Origin: Lachnospiraceae bacterium
Lineage (GTDB): Bacteria; Bacillota; Clostridia; Lachnospirales; Lachnospiraceae
Assembly: GCA_017651385.1 (NCBI GenBank)
Contig: JAGCCY010000145.1
Span: 1-5,389 of the forward strand
Length of the DNA stretch: 5,389 nucleotides
Direction: 5' to 3'
Under the pieces are notes generated by a model. It was not told where the DNA came from and did no database searches. It saw only the letters and a program-made list of their open reading frames with translations. The position numbers and the translations under genes are program-made. Each line of letters begins with the position of its first letter. The stretch's first letter is position 1. Positions 1 to 5,377 of this stretch are shown one piece after another.

Positions 1-164
1 AAGCAGGTATCGTACTGATCTATCGCATACTGCCAGGTGCCGTTTAAAGAAACCCTTTCACGCCCCGTCTCAAATATCATTGACCTATTATCCGCCAAAG
101 GAGTTTCGTACTGCGCCGTATAATCTTCAAGATGAATGTCCGACAAATATTTTTTCCCTGCCAT
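1..164 (-). CDS. Glycoside hydrolase family 2 protein, N-terminal fragment (runs off left edge)
   Basis: Only the first 54 codons are in the window; the rest lies beyond base 1. The peptide begins [15 protein letters not shown] and contains ETPLADNRS (residues 20-28), a [16 protein letters not shown] stretch (31-46) and then AIDQYDTC. The SLNGTW motif followed by an aromatic residue is the usual opening of the GH2 sugar-binding (jelly-roll) domain of beta-galactosidases, beta-glucuronidases and beta-mannosidases. There is no signal peptide, so a cytoplasmic enzyme acting on imported oligosaccharides is likely. The ATG at 162-164 is chosen because a GGAGG ribosome binding site (plus-strand CCTCC, 170-174) sits 5 bases upstream. 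The ATG at 178-180 is in another frame. The family assignment rests on a short stretch, and substrate specificity cannot be read from it. It is transcribed divergently from the thrH-like gene. Confidence 0.68.
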   Translation of the reverse strand, partial: MAGKKYLSDIHLEDYTAQYETPLADNRSMIFETGRERVSLNGTWQYAIDQYDTC

Positions 165-212
165 GGTAACCTCCGTTCATACAATATCCATGATAACACA
201 ATGAATTTGGAT

Positions 213-243
213 TTTATAAATATATGTTTTTATTTACTGTAAA
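213..243 (-). promoter_or_regulatory. Candidate promoter for the GH2 gene
   Basis: On the minus strand a TTTACA hexamer (243-238, 5 of 6 to the -35 consensus) is followed after 19 bases by TATAAA (218-213, 5 of 6 to the -10 consensus). The 19-base spacer is longer than ideal, and the region is so AT-rich that chance matches are expected. The -35 hexamer lies inside a perfect palindrome (TTTACTGTAAA, 233-243), which could be an operator. Confidence 0.35.
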
Positions 244-269
244 AATCTCTGTTATTTTGAAGATACATA

Positions 270-278
270 TGTTAGAAT
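270..278 (+). promoter_or_regulatory. Extended -10 promoter for the thrH-like gene
   Basis: TG-T-TAGAAT at 270-278 is an extended -10 element with a 5 of 6 match to TATAAT. No good -35 hexamer lies 16-18 bases upstream, which extended -10 promoters tolerate. It predicts a start near 285 and a leader of about 30 bases before the ATG at 315. That leader contains the ribosome binding site at 303-308. Confidence 0.5.
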
Positions 279-302
279 GGTGCGGTCATAAAAAATCAGA
301 TG

Positions 303-308
303 AGGGAA
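303..308 (+). promoter_or_regulatory. Ribosome binding site that fixes the thrH start at 315
   Basis: AGGGAA at 303-308 sits 6 bases before the ATG at 315. The in-frame ATG at 300 overlaps this site and has no ribosome binding site of its own. It would also add five residues (MRETV) ahead of a start that otherwise aligns with the family. Translation therefore most likely begins at 315. Confidence 0.75.
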
Positions 309-314
309 ACGGTT

Positions 315-914
315 ATGAATATTGTATGTTTGGACCTTGAGGGCGTACTCGTCCCCGAAATATGGATAGCATTTGCCAAGGAAAGCGGCATTCCCGAGCT
401 TACCCGCACCACGCGCGATGAGCCGGATTACGATAAACTCATGAAATGGAGAATAGGTATCTTAAAAGAACACGGTCTCGGTCTTAAAGAGATCCAGGCC
501 ACGATCAAAAAGATAGATCCCATTCCCGGAGCAAAAGAATTTTTGGACAAGCTTCGTGCGATCACACAGGTAGTGATCTTAAGCGATACATTTACCCAGT
601 TTGCGACTCCTTTGATGGAAAAGTTAGGCTGGCCCACGATCTTCTGTAATTCCCTTGAAGTTGCCGAAAGCGGCGAGATAACGGGATACAAGATGCGCAC
701 AAAAGAATCAAAGCTTGCTACCGTAAAGGCTTTTCAGTCAATCGGTTTTGAGACTATCGCAAGCGGTGACAGCTTTAACGATCTTGCAATGATCAAGGCA
801 AGCAAGGCAGGGTTCTTATTTAAGAGCACCGACAAGATCAAGGCGGATAACCCCGATCTTCCGGCTTTTGAGACCTACGATGAACTGTTTGAAGCTATAA
901 AGAACGCGATGTAA
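315..914 (+). CDS. thrH: ThrH-type HAD hydrolase: phosphoserine phosphatase / homoserine phosphotransferase
   Basis: A cytoplasmic HAD-superfamily enzyme of 199 residues, close to the length of Pseudomonas ThrH. Characterised ThrH dephosphorylates phosphoserine and can pass the phosphate to homoserine, linking serine and threonine synthesis. Motif I is CLDLEGVLVPEIW (residues 5-17), with nucleophile Asp7 and Glu9. The DLEG form, with Glu in place of the second Asp, and the following VPEIW are the ThrH hallmark. Motif II is VVILSDT with Ser90, the motif III lysine is probably Lys133, and motif IV is GDSFND (151-156). The helical cap region includes TTRDEPDYDKLMKWR (32-46), also typical of ThrH. 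The start at 315 is supported by the ribosome binding site and by family alignment. The gene stands alone, with its own promoter and a terminator 13 bases after the stop. No serine or threonine pathway gene is adjacent, so the in vivo acceptor is inferred from the family only. Confidence 0.88.
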   Translation: MNIVCLDLEGVLVPEIWIAFAKESGIPELTRTTRDEPDYDKLMKWRIGILKEHGLGLKEIQATIKKIDPIPGAKEFLDKLRAITQVVILSDTFTQFATPLMEKLGWPTIFCNSLEVAESGEITGYKMRTKESKLATVKAFQSIGFETIASGDSFNDLAMIKASKAGFLFKSTDKIKADNPDLPAFETYDELFEAIKNAM

Positions 915-927
915 AAATACGACATTA

Positions 928-954
928 AAAGGGAGGACATTTCGTCCTCCCTTT
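928..954. terminator. Bidirectional intrinsic terminator between thrH and the lipoprotein gene
   Basis: A perfect 11-bp stem (AAAGGGAGGAC, 928-938, with GTCCTCCCTTT, 944-954) closes a 5-base loop. On the plus strand it is followed by GTTTTACTTAT, on the minus strand by a run ending in CCCTTTT. It lies 13 bases after the thrH stop and also downstream of the convergent lipoprotein gene, so it can end both transcripts. Confidence 0.85.
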
Positions 955-1034
955 GTTTTACTTATCATTTGTTTTACTTGTCATTTGTTTTACATACCCA
1001 TTGTTTTACTTTTTTATTGTATTACTTAGCCTTA
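955..1034. repeat. Five-unit 16-bp tandem repeat overlapping the lipoprotein stop codon
   Basis: Units begin at 955, 971, 987, 1003 and 1019, exactly 16 bases apart. The first is GTTTTACTTATCATTT. The second differs from it at one position, and units three to five each match it at about 12 of 16 positions. GTNTTAC is shared by all. The fifth unit covers the last codons (Lys-Ala-Lys) and the TAA stop of the minus-strand lipoprotein gene. Because the period is not a multiple of three, the TAA in each unit falls in a different frame, giving downstream stops in all three frames. The array fills the gap between that gene and the terminator at 928-954. Confidence 0.75.
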
Positions 1035-2917
1035 GGTATGAATCTGCAGCTTATACCCTCTTTGCCGCTTAATGTTGCTATCGGACACAGGTATTCCTTG
1101 CCGTTGATCGTAAATATGATGCAATACGACGGAACACCTTCGGGGATCACGACATTATATTCAAGCGCTTCACCCTTCTCCAAGGTATATTCTTCGTATT
1201 CTTCCTCACTGTTCCATGTCATGGTGCCGTCCGGACTGAACACGGGCTGTCCCGATGCAAGTTTCACCTTTGTGTCATTGTTAAGAGCCACGAACACAAA
1301 ACGGTCCGAAGTGTTTGGATCTTCGATAACGGTCTCCCCATAATACTGCCTTTGAGGATTTTCCATCACAAAAGCTGCGGAAGGTCCTTCGGCCTCGGCT
1401 ATGAACCGGCTCCAGTTCTTTGCACTCCTTCTGTGAGTATAGTCCGAATAATAATATTCGGCTTTTTCAATGTCCTCTATCGGATCGGTGACTTCTTCAT
1501 AAGTATTGTCACCGTCCTTTGATATCACATAAAGCTCGTTATTGTCCGTATAAGAGATCTCGTATATCTCAACGTCTCCGAGCTTATAGATGACGTCTTC
1601 GTTATAGTTTAAGATGTCTCCGAACTGACTGTATACGGCTGTGTATATATCGTCATCCTTCCAGGTGATGCTTCCGCCGTATAAGACTTTTTCAAACTGT
1701 CCGGTGTTCATATCAAAGATATGATACTCACTCATATGCGGATTGACATGCACCTCGACCACGATCTTATCAGAAACCTTGTAGCAGGCCATGATCGCAT
1801 TCCCCACGGTCTCCGAAAAGCTGTCAAGAGGATAATCCATGCCGTTATAGGTAAATACCATGCCGTCAAAAGCAAACTGCGGTTCAAGGTCGCCCAGATC
1901 GTATATGAAGTACATCGACATGTCAAGCTTGTCTATATCGGTGATCTCACCCTTCGGACCCGTCGTAAAATGGCACATCATGAGCTGGTAATCACTGTCA
2001 TAGAGATACGAATCCACCTTGCTTAGAAGCGATATATCAAAACCGGTCTTATATTTTACGATTCCGAAATCATCTTCCACGTTAAAATATGCGGCGGTAA
2101 ATCTTCTGTTCGTATAATCTTCGTTGGCCTCAAAGCTTGTCTCCTTAAGCTTCTGTATATAGAGACTTCCCGCTGCGTCCTTTTTCCAGAGCCATCCGTA
2201 AAAAGAAGAACTTGCAATGGTCTTATTGTCCGTCTTATCGTTCTTCCTGTGCATCACGATGCCCTTATAGGAATCGGGATTCTCGGGATTTCTTATTATG
2301 CTTTCATATGCAAGCGAAGTACCGTTACCGACCTCGATATAGTAAAAAAGATCCTCTCCGTCGGCCGAGCCGAAATAAAAGTTTCCGTCCGTATATGTCT
2401 CGTCCACTTTGCCCGGGCCGTATGCGTCGTGTATATATTCATCCGGTACATTTAAGAAAGTGAGCGTGCAGAAATCCGGTACGGTCGATTTGTCGCTTGC
2501 GGCCGCTCCGGTCCTTTTGTAAAAAGAAACCCATCCGTCTAAGGTTATCTTGTCGTTCTTTCGCCTGAAAGTGAAATGGCCCTTTTTATCGACCTTAAAC
2601 TCCGCATAATCCCTGCCGGTTTCGGGATCGGCCACAGTCCATTCGCCTTCCATAAAATTTAGTACGCCCTGCTCTGTGGAAATGTCGGGCTCATCGTCAA
2701 CGACCGGTGCAGGCTCGGGTTCGGGCTCCGCATCGTTCTGCGATATCGTATCCTGCTCGATATCGGAAATGACGTTATCTATGATCGATGCAAGCGGATT
2801 GTCATCGGTCGAAACATCAACCGACGGGATCGTATTGTCGGTACAGCCCGCGATCAGAAGCACAAGGCTTAAAAGAAGCGCGGTCGCCGGGAGCTTTTTA
2901 AATGTATTTTTCTTCAT
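1022..2917 (-). CDS. Large lipoprotein of unknown function
   Basis: I do not recognise the family. The 631-residue protein starts MKKNTFKKLP, followed by a hydrophobic stretch (about 11-23) and a lipobox ending IAGC, with Cys25 as the lipidation site. It should be exported, lipidated and anchored on the outer face of the membrane. Residues 26-85 form an acidic, low-complexity tether with an Glu-Pro run (64-70). From about 86 the sequence is folded and beta-rich. FMEGEWTV (88-95) followed by alternating strands resembles the opening of a lipocalin-like barrel. Residues about 370-470 have spaced aromatic and Asp-Asn-Gly turns, with ITWKDDDIYTAVYS (417-430) and a later LYVIS, suggestive of beta-propeller blades. 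A C-terminal beta domain (about 535-631) contains three of the Cys residues (599, 611, 624). No catalytic motif is visible. The ATG at 2917 has an AGGA ribosome binding site 7 bases upstream. The gene is divergent from sod and has its own promoter. A sensing, binding or surface role is possible but unproven. Confidence 0.85.
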   Translation of the reverse strand: MKKNTFKKLPATALLLSLVLLIAGCTDNTIPSVDVSTDDNPLASIIDNVISDIEQDTISQNDAEPEPEPAPVVDDEPDISTEQGVLNFMEGEWTVADPETGRDYAEFKVDKKGHFTFRRKNDKITLDGWVSFYKRTGAAASDKSTVPDFCTLTFLNVPDEYIHDAYGPGKVDETYTDGNFYFGSADGEDLFYYIEVGNGTSLAYESIIRNPENPDSYKGIVMHRKNDKTDNKTIASSSFYGWLWKKDAAGSLYIQKLKETSFEANEDYTNRRFTAAYFNVEDDFGIVKYKTGFDISLLSKVDSYLYDSDYQLMMCHFTTGPKGEITDIDKLDMSMYFIYDLGDLEPQFAFDGMVFTYNGMDYPLDSFSETVGNAIMACYKVSDKIVVEVHVNPHMSEYHIFDMNTGQFEKVLYGGSITWKDDDIYTAVYSQFGDILNYNEDVIYKLGDVEIYEISYTDNNELYVISKDGDNTYEEVTDPIEDIEKAEYYYSDYTHRRSAKNWSRFIAEAEGPSAAFVMENPQRQYYGETVIEDPNTSDRFVFVALNNDTKVKLASGQPVFSPDGTMTWNSEEEYEEYTLEKGEALEYNVVIPEGVPSYCIIFTINGKEYLCPIATLSGKEGISCRFIPKAK

Positions 2918-2953
2918 ACTCTCATCCTGTTAAATGGTGGTAGATACGCATTG

Positions 2954-2982
2954 ATTTTACTACTTTTTGGCATCTTCGTAAA
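2954..2982 (-). promoter_or_regulatory. Sigma-A-type promoter for the lipoprotein gene
   Basis: On the minus strand TTTACG (2982-2977, 4 of 6 to the -35 consensus) is followed after exactly 17 bases by TAAAAT (2959-2954, 5 of 6 to the -10 consensus). This predicts a start near 2947 and a leader of about 30 bases containing the AGGA site. The -35 abuts the left arm of the inverted repeat at 2985-3022. Confidence 0.6.
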
Positions 2983-2984
2983 TA

Positions 2985-3022
2985 AACAGAAAATTATCTG
3001 TATATAAACCAAGTTTTCTGTT
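2985..3022. promoter_or_regulatory. Inverted repeat / candidate operator in the divergent promoter region
   Basis: AACAGAAAA (2985-2993) and TTTTCTGTT (3014-3022) are perfect 9-bp inverted repeats separated by 20 bases. A third related half-site, TCTGT at 2997-3001, makes a smaller dyad with the left arm (ACAGA-N6-TCTGT, 2986-3001) and lies 20 bases before the TCTGT in the right arm, about two helical turns. The left arm touches the lipoprotein -35 and the right arm covers the extended -10 of sod, so one regulator bound here could affect both genes. This is inference from position and symmetry. Confidence 0.4.
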
Positions 3023-3027
3023 ATAAT
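3019..3027 (+). promoter_or_regulatory. Extended -10 promoter for sod
   Basis: TG-T-TATAAT at 3019-3027 is a perfect extended -10 element. The hexamer 17 bases upstream (TGTATA, 2999-3004) is a weak -35. The predicted start is near 3034, giving a leader of about 45 bases. The element is overlapped by the inverted repeat ending at 3022 and by a PerR-box-like sequence at 3021-3035. Confidence 0.7.
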
Positions 3028-3079
3028 CATAAAAGACGCGAAAGCATTCAAAAAACTCATAACACAAAGGAGAATCACT

Positions 3080-3688
3080 ATGTTTGAACAGATCACTCTG
3101 CCGTATTCGGTTGATGCATTAGAACCCAATATCGACGCACTCACCATCGAAACACACTACGGAAAACATCATAAGACATATACCGCAACCTTCAATGCAA
3201 AGGTTGAAGAAGCAGGCCTTACAGGCAAGACCGCCGAAGAGATCCTGTCTAACCTTGACAGCATCGCAGATCCCGCTTTAAGGACAGCCATCAAGAATAA
3301 CGGTGGCGGATATTATAACCATAACCTTTATTTCGAGCTCTTCTCGGCCACTCCCGCAGCAGCTCCCACAGGCGAGCTTGCAGCCAAGATCGATGCGACC
3401 TTCGGAAGTCTCGATGCGTTAAAAGAAAAACTTACCGCTGCGGCAACAGGCCGTTTCGGTTCAGGCTGGGCATGGCTCGTAGCTAAGCCCGACAAGAGTC
3501 TTGAAGTCGTAAGTACCGCAAATCAGGACAATCCTTACAGCGAGCATATGGGCACACCCCTTATCGCGCTCGATGTATGGGAGCATGCTTACTATCTTAA
3601 GTACAAGAACTTAAGAGGCGACTATATCAAGGCATTCTTCAATGTACTTGACTGGGCAAAGGTTTCGGCTAAATACGATGCCATCTAA
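3080..3688 (+). CDS. sodA: Superoxide dismutase, Fe/Mn family (Mn-type signature)
   Basis: A 202-residue cytoplasmic enzyme that converts superoxide to hydrogen peroxide and oxygen. The all-helical N-terminal hairpin domain covers about residues 1-88, and the alpha/beta C-terminal domain about 95-200. The predicted metal ligands are His26, His81, Asp165 and His169, the last two in the family signature DVWEHAYY (165-172). Gateway residues His30 and Tyr34 are present. Gly77 in the second helix together with Gln149 in STANQDNP is the arrangement of Mn-type enzymes; Fe-type enzymes carry the outer-sphere Gln on the helix instead. Phe85 replaces the Trp usual in the NHSLFW motif. The start at 3080 follows an AAAGGAG site with 7-base spacing. 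The gene has its own extended -10 promoter and a strong terminator. It is divergent from the lipoprotein gene and convergent with the hydrogenase gene. Actual metal use could be Mn, Fe or cambialistic. Confidence 0.95.
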   Translation: MFEQITLPYSVDALEPNIDALTIETHYGKHHKTYTATFNAKVEEAGLTGKTAEEILSNLDSIADPALRTAIKNNGGGYYNHNLYFELFSATPAAAPTGELAAKIDATFGSLDALKEKLTAAATGRFGSGWAWLVAKPDKSLEVVSTANQDNPYSEHMGTPLIALDVWEHAYYLKYKNLRGDYIKAFFNVLDWAKVSAKYDAI

Positions 3689-3698
3689 ACCGCATACT

Positions 3699-3726
3699 AA
3701 AAGAGGCTGCGCATGCAGCCTCTTTT
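3699..3726. terminator. Bidirectional intrinsic terminator between sod and the hydrogenase gene
   Basis: AAAAGAGGCTGC (3699-3710) pairs perfectly with GCAGCCTCTTTT (3715-3726) around a GCAT loop, a 12-bp stem. On the plus strand the T run continues to 3728, and on the minus strand the arm ends in TTTT. It lies 10 bases after the sod stop and 8 bases beyond the end of the convergent hydrogenase gene, so it serves both. Confidence 0.92.
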
Positions 3727-3733
3727 TTATACT

Positions 3734-5260
3734 CTAATCTTCAAGTTCCGAAAGAACATCCTTATAGTTACTCTCATAAGCGTGCTTGTTGGTCGAAACA
3801 TCCTTATGGATCTTTATCGCATTTGCGGATTTGGCTATCGGCTGTACCGTTCCGGCTCCGGCGACACATCCGCCCGGGCACGCCATTCCTTCTAAAAGAT
3901 ATCCGTCATATTTACCCGCTTTGGCCATTATGAGCATCTTTTTACATTCCGCAAGACCGTTTGCCGTCTGCACTTTGACATCGCCGTATTCGGGATATTT
4001 TTCTTTAATAACGTTCACTACCGCTTCGGCAACGCCTCCGCTTACCGCAAAGGCTCTTCCGTCGCCGCTCGCTCCGTGCATGCAGTCGGTTTCTTCAAGC
4101 TTGTCAAAGTCAACGTTTTTAGCCTTGAACATACCGAGCACTTCCTCAAAGGTAAGCACGAAATCCACATCAGATCTAATGCTCTTTCGGCTCGCTTCAA
4201 GCTTCTTGGCCACGCACGGTCCTATAAATACGACCTTGCATCCCGGATGCTGTTTCTTTAAAAGCCTTCCCGTAAGTACCATCGGCGTAAGCGCCATCGA
4301 GATACAGTTGGCTCTGTCGGGTAATGTCTGTTTTGCAAATACCGACCATGCGGGACAGCAGGAAGTTCCCATCCACGGAAGCTTATCGGGCACTTCGTTT
4401 ACAAAGTCCTCGGCTTCCTGAAGCGTACAAAGATCCGCTCCTATGGCAACCTCGACGGCATCACGGAAACCTAACGCCTTCATGGCCGATCTTATCTTTT
4501 CGGGAGTGCATTTTGCCCCGAACTGGCCCGTTATCGCGGGCGCCATTGCGGCATATACATGCGTTCCTTCCTTTATGGCCTGGATGACCTGGAATATCTG
4601 CGCCTTATCGGCGATCGCACCGAACGGACAGTTGGCAAGACACATTCCGCACGATACGCATCTTTCGTAATTGATATCGGCTCTTCCGTATTCATCGGAA
4701 CCGATCGCGCCTGCTCCACAGGCTTTTGCGCACGGACGCTCCTGCCTTACGATCGCGCCGTAAGGACACGCCTCTATACATTTACCGCACTTTATGCATT
4801 TTTCCTGATCTATCACGGACTTTCCGTCCTTAAAAGATATCGCATCCTTGGGACAGACCACATGACACGAACGTGAAAGACATCCCTGACACGTATCGGT
4901 CACATGCACCACATTGTCGGGGCACTTGTGGCACGCGAACTTTATGATGTTCACAAGCGGCGGTTCGTAATACTTTTCGGGGATTATACATTCCTGCGCA
5001 CCGTCCGAAACGGGCAGCTGTTCGCTGGCCTTTCTTACGGGAAGCCCCATTGCAAGCCTCATACGCTCGGCCACGATCGCACGCTCTAAAAAAACGCTGT
5101 CACTGTGTGTCGATTCTTCGCCGGGCACGACCCTGTAGGGTATGTGCTCCATCTTTTTAAAGAAATCTTTGTCGTTCTTATCATACTCATACGAAAGCGC
5201 AGCGATCTCGGCAAAGACCTGCTGACGTATCTCGTTTATAGTGGTAGTGATACCTCTCAT
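3734..5260 (-). CDS. Monomeric [FeFe] hydrogenase, group B-like
   Basis: A 508-residue cytoplasmic iron-sulfur enzyme expected to reduce protons or oxidise H2 with ferredoxin as partner. The N-terminal region (1-100), opening with TINEIRQQVFAEIA and later VFLERAIVAERMRLAMGLP, resembles group B [FeFe] hydrogenases as I remember them. Sixteen cysteines follow: C110, C113, C124, C127, C132, C136, a ferredoxin motif at C155/158/161/165, C177, C181, and a second at C201/204/207/211, enough for up to four [4Fe-4S] clusters. The H-cluster motifs are TSCCPAW (299-305; probable proton-transfer Cys301 and ligand Cys302), GPCVAKKLE (347-355; Cys349) and EGMACPGGCVAGAG (457-470; Cys461, Cys465). Ala in TSCCPAW, Gly rather than Met before PC, and GAGTVQP rather than GxGQP set it apart from group A enzymes such as C. 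pasteurianum CpI. There is no Tat signal or fused flavin or NADH domain. Maturases HydE, HydF and HydG are not in the window. A TATATT hexamer at 5306-5301 is a weak candidate -10. Confidence 0.93.
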   Translation of the reverse strand: MRGITTTINEIRQQVFAEIAALSYEYDKNDKDFFKKMEHIPYRVVPGEESTHSDSVFLERAIVAERMRLAMGLPVRKASEQLPVSDGAQECIIPEKYYEPPLVNIIKFACHKCPDNVVHVTDTCQGCLSRSCHVVCPKDAISFKDGKSVIDQEKCIKCGKCIEACPYGAIVRQERPCAKACGAGAIGSDEYGRADINYERCVSCGMCLANCPFGAIADKAQIFQVIQAIKEGTHVYAAMAPAITGQFGAKCTPEKIRSAMKALGFRDAVEVAIGADLCTLQEAEDFVNEVPDKLPWMGTSCCPAWSVFAKQTLPDRANCISMALTPMVLTGRLLKKQHPGCKVVFIGPCVAKKLEASRKSIRSDVDFVLTFEEVLGMFKAKNVDFDKLEETDCMHGASGDGRAFAVSGGVAEAVVNVIKEKYPEYGDVKVQTANGLAECKKMLIMAKAGKYDGYLLEGMACPGGCVAGAGTVQPIAKSANAIKIHKDVSTNKHAYESNYKDVLSELED

Positions 5261-5264
5261 CTTT

Positions 5265-5269
5265 CCTCC
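5265..5269 (-). promoter_or_regulatory. Ribosome binding site that fixes the hydrogenase start at 5260
   Basis: On the minus strand GGAGG (5269-5265) lies 4 bases before the ATG at 5260-5258. The reading frame is open further upstream to a TTG at 5287. That start would translate the ribosome binding site itself (Pro-Gly-Gly-Lys), and it has no site of its own. The ATG start gives MRGITTTINEIRQQ, which matches my memory of how this family begins. Confidence 0.85.
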
Positions 5270-5270
5270 C

Positions 5271-5285
5271 GGGCTTAAAAAGCCC
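5271..5285 (-). promoter_or_regulatory. Small hairpin directly upstream of the hydrogenase ribosome binding site
   Basis: GGGCTT and AAGCCC form a perfect 6-bp stem with a 3-base loop (5271-5285), ending one base before the GGAGG site on the minus strand. There is no T run after it, so it is not a terminator. It may affect translation or mRNA stability, but could be incidental. Confidence 0.4.
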
Positions 5286-5338
5286 AAAACCTTTAAATCA
5301 AATATAAATTACCATTTATCATTCATTCATACAAGTAC

Positions 5339-5377
5339 AAAAAAACATCGGCGGCAGACCCTAGGCCCGCCACCGAT
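5339..5377 (-). terminator. Intrinsic terminator for a minus-strand gene beyond the right edge
   Basis: On the minus strand a 14-bp GC-rich stem (5377-5364 with 5360-5347, three G-T wobbles, 3-base loop) is followed by G and seven T residues (5345-5339). The orientation means it ends a transcript entering from beyond base 5389. It also separates that gene from the hydrogenase gene, which must then have its own promoter between about 5286 and 5338. Confidence 0.82.

Noticed and set aside
300..314. Upstream ATG giving a five-residue longer ThrH
   Set aside because: It overlaps the ribosome binding site that serves the ATG at 315, has none of its own, and adds residues not seen at the start of ThrH proteins.
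955..1034. Possible CRISPR array
   Set aside because: The units are contiguous 16-bp tandem repeats without spacers, far shorter than CRISPR repeats, and no cas genes are present.
969..1343. Plus-strand open frame of 124 codons with a hydrophobic start
   Set aside because: It begins inside the 16-bp repeat and runs antisense through the lipoprotein gene, with no ribosome binding site. It is a shadow frame.
2914..3147. Minus-strand frame of 77 codons across the lipoprotein-sod gap
   Set aside because: It overlaps the start of sod, covers two promoters and has no ribosome binding site or recognisable protein sequence.
3786..4421. Plus-strand open frame of 211 codons
   Set aside because: It is entirely antisense to the hydrogenase gene, whose protein is unmistakable. 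The long frame reflects codon bias on the opposite strand.
5261..5287. Nine-residue N-terminal extension of the hydrogenase from a TTG codon
   Set aside because: It would translate the hairpin and the GGAGG site, and there is no ribosome binding site before the TTG. The ATG at 5260 is better placed.
5286..5338. Rex (NADH-sensing) operator upstream of the hydrogenase gene
   Set aside because: I looked for a TTGTGA-N-TCACAA type dyad and found none. The region is AT-rich with only weak promoter matches.
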